Positions 6,356 through 11,204 of a stretch of 11,204 nt of DNA are shown in pieces. Numbering within the stretch: position 1 is the first letter of the stretch; each line of letters starts with the position of its first letter. The stretch is from Christensenellaceae bacterium (lineage in GTDB: Bacteria > Bacillota > Clostridia > Christensenellales > SZUA-584). The notes beneath the pieces were generated by a model. It saw nothing but the letters and a program-made list of their open reading frames with translations, made no database searches and had not been told where the DNA came from. The stretch is taken from NCBI GenBank assembly GCA_012719815.1, contig JAAXZP010000291.1, positions 1 through 11,204 of the forward strand, read 5' to 3'. The position numbers were made by a program, and so were the translations under genes.

Positions 6356-7249
6356 TTATAAATCCCCCGCCAGGCTTTGTCCAATGCGCCTGCGGATCTC
6401 CTGCGCCGTTTTGGAAACGGCCACGCCCCCCTTGGCGGTTTCGCGCAGTTCGTAGGGTAGCGCGCGGCCCACTTCTTTCATCGCCCGCACCACTTCGTCC
6501 AGCGGAATCACGCTGGTGATGCCCGCGAGTGCCATATCCGCCGCCGCAAGCGCGTTAGCCACCCCAACCGCGTTGCGCTTGGAACAGGGCACCTCCACCA
6601 GCCCGGCCACAGGGTCGCAGACCAGCCCCAATATGTTCTTCAGCGCCATGGCTGCCGCGTTGATGCAGGCGGGCACGCTGCCGCCGGCCATCTCGACCAG
6701 CGCGGATGCCGCCATCGCGGACGCAGAGCCGACCTCCGCCTGACAGCCGCCCTCCGCACCGCTGATCGTCGCGCCCGTGGCGATGACGATGCCGATTGCC
6801 GATGCGTTAAACAGCGCCCGCGTCAGCGCCGCGTCATCAAGGCCCCGCGCCTCGCCGACGGCAATCAGGCACGCCGGCACCACGCCGCAGGCGCCCGCCG
6901 TCGGGCAGGCGACGATGCGCTTCATGCGCGCGTTCTCTTCGGTGACAGCCAGGGCATAGGCGACGGCCCGCGCAAGCAGCTCCCCGCCCAGCGGAGCGCC
7001 CGCCGTAGCGTACCGGTACATCCTGGCCGCGTTGCCGCCGATCAGGCCGCCGATGGACGGCTGGACGCACTCCACGCCTGTCCGGATGTTGGCCTTCATG
7101 ACCGCCAGCGAGTGCTGCATCCGTTCCATCACCACGGAGACGTCCACTTCATCGCGCTCCGCCTCATGCCGGGCGGCCAGCTCCGAGATGCTGATCTGAT
7201 AGCACGCGGTTTTCTCCTCGATATCCTTTTGGCACGTATACTGATACAC
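6356..7249 (-). CDS. sdaAA: L-serine dehydratase, iron-sulfur-dependent, alpha subunit
   Basis: Catalytic alpha chain of the [4Fe-4S] L-serine dehydratase (L-serine to pyruvate and ammonia). The three cluster cysteines are present in GGCQAEVGSA, LVCDPVAG and VPCSKRNAVG (C169, C211 and C222 from this start), with the conserved PTAGACGVVPA and the helical ending of the family. The frame can be opened at TTG 7264, overlapping the sdaAB stop, but that codon lacks a ribosome binding site; AAGGAG lies 6 nt ahead of GTG 7249, which is chosen here and gives 297 residues. It follows sdaAB directly, the usual two-subunit order in Firmicutes. In purine fermenters serine made from glycine is drained to pyruvate by this enzyme, which would explain its place beside xdh and dpaL. 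The enzyme is oxygen-sensitive, in keeping with an anaerobe. Confidence 0.93.
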   Translation of the reverse strand: MYQYTCQKDIEEKTACYQISISELAARHEAERDEVDVSVVMERMQHSLAVMKANIRTGVECVQPSIGGLIGGNAARMYRYATAGAPLGGELLARAVAYALAVTEENARMKRIVACPTAGACGVVPACLIAVGEARGLDDAALTRALFNASAIGIVIATGATISGAEGGCQAEVGSASAMAASALVEMAGGSVPACINAAAMALKNILGLVCDPVAGLVEVPCSKRNAVGVANALAAADMALAGITSVIPLDEVVRAMKEVGRALPYELRETAKGGVAVSKTAQEIRRRIGQSLAGDL

Positions 7250-7260
7250 GGCAATCTCCT

Positions 7261-7935
7261 TCAATACAGCTGCGGTATGTAGATTACGGACATGTTCGGA
7301 AGGCTCCTCAGCGCCAGCAGAACAGGACGCTCGATGGGCTGGTCGATTTCGATAATCATGTAAGCCCGGTCGTGCTTGCCCTGCCGGTACATGTTCATGC
7401 TGGCGATATTGATCTGGTTGGCGGCAAGAATTTTCGCCACGCTCAGCACCGCCCCCGGCCTGTCCAGATGGTCCACCACCAGCGTATGGTATTTCAGGCT
7501 GATCTGAAGCGCAGTGTTGTTGATGCGCGTCACGATGATGTTGCCGCCGCCCACGGACGCGCCGGACACGCTCATATAAGCCCCTTCCTTATCGTTGCGC
7601 ATCTCGAACCGGACAAGGTTGGGCTGCGCCGCCATCTCCTCCTCGATCACAAACCGGTATTTGAGCCCCGCCTCGCGCGCAAGATCCAGCGCATTTGGGA
7701 GACGCTCGTCGTCCGGCTTAAGCCCGATAAGGCCGCCCACCAGCGCTTTGTCCGTGCCGTGGCCGCGCAGCGTGGCCGCGAACGAACCGTACACATGAAT
7801 CTCGACATCGTCGATCGGTTTATTGAATATCGCCCGCGCAGCGCCCGCCAGGCGGCACGCGCCCCCCGTGTGCGAGCTGGAAGGCCCGATAATGATCGGG
7901 CCGACGATATCGAAAACGCTGTAATCGCTCTGCAT
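7261..7935 (-). CDS. sdaAB: L-serine dehydratase, iron-sulfur-dependent, beta subunit
   Basis: Beta chain of the two-subunit [4Fe-4S] serine dehydratase. It opens with FDIVGPIIIGPSSSHTGGACR, split by convention into the family hallmark GPSSSHT, and ends with an ACT domain (roughly the last 75 residues, VVDHLDRPGAVLSVAKIL onward), which in relatives can bind serine. Two in-frame ATGs compete: 7944 and 7935. AAAAGG directly abuts the first, too close to work, whereas AAGGA lies about 8 nt before the second, so 7935 is preferred (224 residues). The gene heads a probable sdaAB-sdaAA-regulator transcript, diverging from mocA. Confidence 0.93.
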   Translation of the reverse strand: MQSDYSVFDIVGPIIIGPSSSHTGGACRLAGAARAIFNKPIDDVEIHVYGSFAATLRGHGTDKALVGGLIGLKPDDERLPNALDLAREAGLKYRFVIEEEMAAQPNLVRFEMRNDKEGAYMSVSGASVGGGNIIVTRINNTALQISLKYHTLVVDHLDRPGAVLSVAKILAANQINIASMNMYRQGKHDRAYMIIEIDQPIERPVLLALRSLPNMSVIYIPQLY

Positions 7936-7967
7936 TTTTTCCATCCTTTTCAGCTGCGCTGTTTTTT

Positions 7968-7995
7968 ATTTTATGTCAAATGGTATAATTAACAA
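7968..7995 (-). promoter_or_regulatory. Candidate promoter of sdaAB
   Basis: On the minus strand, TTGTTA (7995-7990), a 16-nt spacer and TAAAAT (7973-7968) make a plausible sigma-70 promoter, giving a leader of roughly 25 nt before ATG 7935. A perfect TTGACA sits at 7979-7974, but 17 nt beyond it is CAGCTG, not a -10 box, so that match is probably fortuitous. Confidence 0.4.
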
Positions 7996-8007
7996 AAACT
8001 CAAAGGA
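7981..8007 (+). promoter_or_regulatory. mocA promoter (extended -10) and ribosome binding site
   Basis: A perfect TATAAT at 7984-7989 is preceded by TGG, forming an extended -10; the -35 region is only a T-rich stretch. AAAGGA at 8002-8007 is placed 9 nt before the mocA ATG. The predicted start near 7996 gives a leader of about 20 nt. The box lies inside the spacer of the opposing sdaAB promoter. Confidence 0.65.
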
Positions 8008-8016
8008 ACCAAAGCG

Positions 8017-8610
8017 ATGAAAATAGGCTGCGTTCTGCTGGCCGCCGGTGCGGCCAGCCGATTCGGCGGCGGCAAGCTCTGCGCGCTGCTGGGCGGCAAA
8101 CCGGTCATCGAATACACGCTGGACAACTTGCGCGACGTGCCTTTTGCCCGACGGGCCATCGTCGCGGCCACCCCCGAACTCTTGGCCCTCGCGCAGCGCT
8201 ACGGCATAGACGGCACTGTCAACGACCGGCCGGATCTCGGCGTCAGCCGCAGCATCCGCATGGGGCTGGAGCTGATGGACGGCACGGACGCCTGCATGTT
8301 CTGCGTCGCGGACCAGCCGCTGCTCAGGCGGCAAACGCTGGTCGGCATGCTCCAAAGCTACGAGCGGGGCACCATACTGATGGCGGCGCACAACGGCCAG
8401 AGCGGAAACCCTGTCATCTATCCGGCCTCATTGTACGGCGAGCTCAGCAGTCTTGTCGGCGAAGAATCCGGCAAGACGGTGGCCTGCCGCCACGAAGGCC
8501 TGCTCCGCGTATTCCACGTGCCGGACTCCCTCCAGCTCAGCGATATCGATACCCGCGAGGACCTCATAGCCGCGGAGGAGTTCCTGCGCGACTCGGCTCA
8601 TTCGCCCTAA
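8017..8610 (+). CDS. mocA: Molybdenum cofactor cytidylyltransferase
   Basis: Transfers CMP from CTP to molybdopterin, giving the cytosine-dinucleotide form of the molybdenum cofactor used by xanthine dehydrogenase-type enzymes; the likely client is XdhA. The 197-residue protein has the nucleotidyltransferase signature LLAAGAASRFGGGK at the N-terminus, the metal-binding VADQPLL (D99), GNPVIYP (130-136) and a C-terminal DIDTREDL, all as in MocA/YgfJ. It is the only plus-strand gene. The stop (TAA 8608-8610) overlaps the dpaL stop on the other strand. E. coli has the homologue ygfJ/mocA in its own purine-xdh cluster, which supports a functional link. A related NTP-transferase role is possible, but context favours MocA. 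Confidence 0.88.
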   Translation: MKIGCVLLAAGAASRFGGGKLCALLGGKPVIEYTLDNLRDVPFARRAIVAATPELLALAQRYGIDGTVNDRPDLGVSRSIRMGLELMDGTDACMFCVADQPLLRRQTLVGMLQSYERGTILMAAHNGQSGNPVIYPASLYGELSSLVGEESGKTVACRHEGLLRVFHVPDSLQLSDIDTREDLIAAEEFLRDSAHSP

Positions 8611-9806
8611 AACCTGGAATACTTGCCGTACCAGACGATATCGCGGTAGTTCTGCGTGTCGGTATCCCCTTCGGTGCTGAACAGTATCACGCGGGAAGTT
8701 TTATCGAGCCCGATCTTTTCCGCGATATCCGGCCTTCTCTTTATGATCTCGTCAATGAGGCCTGTTCCCACCGCGCCGGATTCGCCAGCCACCACGCGCG
8801 GGTCGCCCGCAAGCGGGTTGCTCAATATGCGCATGCCGTTGGCGGTCAGTATATCGCTGCAGGAGAAGAAGCCGTCCGCGAAGTTGCGGATGATCTCCCA
8901 CGAAATCGGGTTGGGCACGCCGCACGCCAGCCCGGCCATAATGCTGTCCATGTCGCCGTCAACGCTGCGGGCAGAGCCGTCATTCGCCACGCCCGAATCG
9001 TAGTAACACGCCGCCTGATGCGGCTCCATGATGTAAATCTTCGGGCATTTGTCGCCATAGTGATTGATGAACACGCCCGCCATGGCCGCCGCCATCGAAC
9101 CCACGCCCGCCTGCAGGAACATATGGGTGGGCACAACGTCGCCCAGTTGCTCAATGGCTTCCACGCCCATCGTGGCATAGCCCTGCATCACCCAGGTGGC
9201 CACCTGCGGATCGCCTTCGCTGGCGGTGTCTAAAACCACTTCCCAGCCTTTTTCCGCCGCCAGGCGGTTTACCTCGCGCACGCACCAGTCGTAGTTGTCG
9301 TCCGACACCACCACCGTACCGCCAAAGCGCTCGATCGCCTCGATACGGTCCCGCACGGTGCCTTTGGGCATGTAGACGATGGATTTCTGGTTAAACTCAT
9401 GCGCCGCCCACGCCACCGACTTGCCGTGGTTGCCGTCCGACGCGGCGGCAAACGTGAGGTCGCCCAGCTTACGCTTCACTTCGTCGGACTTTAAGTAATT
9501 GAAATCCACATCGTCGATGCTGACGCCCAGCTTGCGGCAGATGCTGTTGGCGACGGCGTACGCGCCGCCCAGCAGCTTGAACGCCTTCAGGTTGCCGCGC
9601 TGAGACTCATCCTTCACATACAGCCCGCCCAGCCCCAGGGACGCGGCAAGCGCGTCCAACCGGGCCAAAGGGGTCTTGTTATACTTGTCTCCCATCGATT
9701 TGTGAAAACGGTAGACTTTTTCCACCTGCTCCTTGGAGAACAGCGCCGTCTCTTTTGTGTAGACGCTGTTCTTCATTTTATTGGGTACGTATTTGATCAT
9801 CTCCAT
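8607..9806 (-). CDS. dpaL: Diaminopropionate ammonia-lyase
   Basis: Fold-type II PLP enzyme that converts 2,3-diaminopropionate to pyruvate and two ammonia; the E. coli homologue (YgeX) lies in a purine-catabolism cluster. Its 399 residues match the family. The PLP lysine is K77 in LKAFKLLGG, the glycine loop is GVGSMAAAMAG, and the two acidic residues described for E. coli DpaL have counterparts at D124 (SDGNHG) and D193 (LDTASEG). The ending GDTDTQNYRDIVWYGKY is typical. The ATG at 9806 begins 5 nt after the upstream PLP gene, with GAGG about 10 nt ahead inside that gene's end, so the two form an operon. The 3' end overlaps mocA by 4 nt, leaving no room for a terminator between the genes. 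Threonine dehydratase-like alternatives are less likely given the length and C-terminus. Confidence 0.93.
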   Translation of the reverse strand: MEMIKYVPNKMKNSVYTKETALFSKEQVEKVYRFHKSMGDKYNKTPLARLDALAASLGLGGLYVKDESQRGNLKAFKLLGGAYAVANSICRKLGVSIDDVDFNYLKSDEVKRKLGDLTFAAASDGNHGKSVAWAAHEFNQKSIVYMPKGTVRDRIEAIERFGGTVVVSDDNYDWCVREVNRLAAEKGWEVVLDTASEGDPQVATWVMQGYATMGVEAIEQLGDVVPTHMFLQAGVGSMAAAMAGVFINHYGDKCPKIYIMEPHQAACYYDSGVANDGSARSVDGDMDSIMAGLACGVPNPISWEIIRNFADGFFSCSDILTANGMRILSNPLAGDPRVVAGESGAVGTGLIDEIIKRRPDIAEKIGLDKTSRVILFSTEGDTDTQNYRDIVWYGKYSRF

Positions 9807-9811
9807 ATGCG

Positions 9812-11204
9812 TTAAGCCTCGGCCACCTGCCTGTTGAAGCTCTTGATCAGCTCATCCAGCTCCTCGGTATGCGTGACGATGTCAGTCCAGTAGCTGTCAT
9901 CTTCCCACTGCGCTACGATCTCATCGTACGTCTTGCCCTGCTGCTCCACCCAGGTGTAATACTTGAGGTTGTGGACGGCCTTGCGGTCGTAGTAGCTGAG
10001 CTCCTTGATGTAGTCGATGTTGATACCTTCAAAGTAGCGGGCGTTCACCGCGTGCGCCGCGAATGCGTCGAACTCGCCGCGCTCCTCCCTCAGCTCTTCC
10101 AGACGGCTGCCGTACATCGCGATGGAGTCGGTCAGCACCGTCACCACCACGTCGTTTTCCTTCAGCTCGAAGTACTTGGCGTACTTGATGGCAGCGGCAA
10201 GGTTGGCCGCGCCGGAGATGCCGACCCAGTCGAGACGGCTGATGACGTCCTCGGAAACGCCCTTTTCACGCAGCAGCTTGAGACCTTCGGGCTCGTTGAA
10301 CATGCGGATCCACTGCATGGGTATCTCGTCGTCGATGGCAATCGCCACGTCGGTGTTCTTCACGTTGTGCACCCACGGTATGTGCTTGTCGCCGATGCCC
10401 TCGATGCGGTGTGCGCCAAAGCCGTTATTGTATATCGTGGGGCACTGCAGCGCCTCGGACGCCGCAATGCGGACTCTGGGGAATATCTTTTTCAGATAGT
10501 CGCCCGCCGCGATGGTGCCCGCGGAACCGGTGCAGCTAATGTAGCCGTGCAGGTTGCCGCCTACAGCTTTGACCACTTCTTCAATCGCGCTGCCCGTCAC
10601 TTCGTAATGCCACAGGTAGTTGCCGAACTCCTCGAACTGGTTGAATATCATCAGATCCTGGCCGGAGTTGCGCAGCTCCCAGCACTTGTCGAATATCTCC
10701 TTGACATTGCTCTCGGTGCCCGGCGTCTTGATGGTCTCGCCCGCCACCTTCTGCAGCCACTCGAAACGCTCCTTGCTCATGCCCTCGGGCAATATCGCGA
10801 TGGATTCGCAGCCGAGCAGCGCCGAGTCGTATGCGCCGCCGCGGCAGTAGTTGCCGGTGGACGGCCAAACGGCCTTCTGCGTGGTGGGGTCGAACTGGCC
10901 CGTCACCAAACGGGGCACGAGGCATCCGAACGCAGCGCCTACCTTATGCGCACCCGTGGGGAACCACTTGCCGCTGATCGCGACGATCTTCGCCTTCACG
11001 CCGGTAATGGCTTCGGGGAACACGATAAAGTTCACGCTGCCAAAGCCGCCGCCGAACTCTTTTGGCTCGTTATGCCAGTTGATGCGGAACAGGTTGAGCG
11101 GGTTTATATCCCAAAGGCCCACGTTTTTCAGCTGCTCTTTAACGCCAGCGTCGATCAGCGCGGGGTTTTTCATCTGCGCAAATGTCGGAATCACGATATT
11201 GCGC
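9812..11204 (-). CDS. Fold-type II PLP-dependent enzyme of unknown substrate (5' end outside window)
   Basis: PLP enzyme related to tryptophan synthase beta, cysteine synthase and threonine synthase. Numbered from the in-frame GTG 11194, the probable Schiff-base lysine is K84 in PTGAHKVGAA (compare HTGAHK of TrpB); STGNYCRG (112-119) is the substrate-carboxylate loop and GSAGT (223-227) the cofactor-phosphate loop. About 110 C-terminal residues (after LTDSIAMYGSRL) go beyond the core fold. The frame stays open to the window edge (RNIV precedes the IPTFAQM segment), and the GTG has no clear ribosome binding site in the few bases visible, so the true start is probably upstream. It is the first visible gene of an operon with dpaL, 5 nt apart. 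A role in making, racemising or eliminating from a diaminopropionate-like intermediate would fit the neighbourhood but is not shown by sequence. Confidence 0.85.
   Translation of the reverse strand, partial: RNIVIPTFAQMKNPALIDAGVKEQLKNVGLWDINPLNLFRINWHNEPKEFGGGFGSVNFIVFPEAITGVKAKIVAISGKWFPTGAHKVGAAFGCLVPRLVTGQFDPTTQKAVWPSTGNYCRGGAYDSALLGCESIAILPEGMSKERFEWLQKVAGETIKTPGTESNVKEIFDKCWELRNSGQDLMIFNQFEEFGNYLWHYEVTGSAIEEVVKAVGGNLHGYISCTGSAGTIAAGDYLKKIFPRVRIAASEALQCPTIYNNGFGAHRIEGIGDKHIPWVHNVKNTDVAIAIDDEIPMQWIRMFNEPEGLKLLREKGVSEDVISRLDWVGISGAANLAAAIKYAKYFELKENDVVVTVLTDSIAMYGSRLEELREERGEFDAFAAHAVNARYFEGINIDYIKELSYYDRKAVHNLKYYTWVEQQGKTYDEIVAQWEDDSYWTDIVTHTEELDELIKSFNRQVAEA

Noticed and set aside
7951..7967. 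CAGC-TGC-GCTG followed by a T-run as a plus-strand terminator
   Set aside because: The stem is only four base pairs, and it lies between divergent gene starts where no plus-strand transcript needs to end.
11192..11194. GTG 11194 as the start of the PLP enzyme
   Set aside because: The frame stays open to the window edge with plausible coding (RNIV before the IPTFAQM segment), and no Shine-Dalgarno is visible in the remaining 10 bases. Treated as 5'-incomplete.
1..11204. Search for tRNA, rRNA, CRISPR arrays, insertion sequences and attachment sites
   Set aside because: No tRNA-like cloverleaf, regularly spaced repeats, transposase motifs or long terminal repeats were seen by eye on either strand.

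Overview
The window is a GC-rich piece of what looks like a purine-catabolism island from an anaerobic Firmicute, probably a clostridial gut-type organism. The evidence is a guanine-class riboswitch (mostly a Firmicutes element), a three-subunit molybdenum xanthine dehydrogenase of the XdhABC type, an iron-sulfur L-serine dehydratase of the two-subunit clostridial type, and dense operons with GGAGG-like ribosome binding sites. No taxonomic marker gene is present, so the assignment is an inference. Almost everything lies on the minus strand.

Layout, in the direction of minus-strand transcription (right to left). At the right edge is a 5'-truncated fold-type II PLP enzyme of unknown substrate (9812-11204), followed 5 nt later by diaminopropionate ammonia-lyase (dpaL, 8607-9806). 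dpaL meets mocA, a plus-strand molybdenum-cofactor cytidylyltransferase gene (8017-8610), tail to tail with overlapping stop codons. mocA diverges from the serine dehydratase genes sdaAB-sdaAA (7935 down to 6356) across a compact AT-rich gap with overlapping promoters. A YheO/DauR-type regulator follows (5626-6267).

After a 344-nt gap come xdhA, xdhB, xdhC, guaD and a second amidohydrolase resembling 8-oxoguanine deaminase, which runs off the left edge. These five genes overlap or nearly abut, so they read as one operon. The gap carries its control region: a good sigma-70-type promoter (5545-5573), a purine-riboswitch aptamer (5417-5487) and a long terminator hairpin (5327-5432) that reuses the 3' side of the aptamer. 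Aptamer and terminator are mutually exclusive, which predicts that ligand turns the operon on, as suits a catabolic pathway. The aptamer has an enlarged J3/1 junction, so its ligand may not be plain guanine; xanthine or another oxidised purine is a reasonable suspicion.

How the genes fit together: GuaD converts guanine to xanthine, the second deaminase probably acts on 8-oxoguanine or a similar base, XdhABC interconverts hypoxanthine, xanthine and urate, and MocA matures the molybdenum cofactor for XdhA. DpaL and serine dehydratase both give pyruvate and ammonia, the expected end of anaerobic purine fermentation through diaminopropionate and/or glycine-serine. The most surprising defect is in xdhC: an in-frame TAA at codon 57 and, seven codons later, Phe in place of the fourth ligand of the plant-type [2Fe-2S] cluster.
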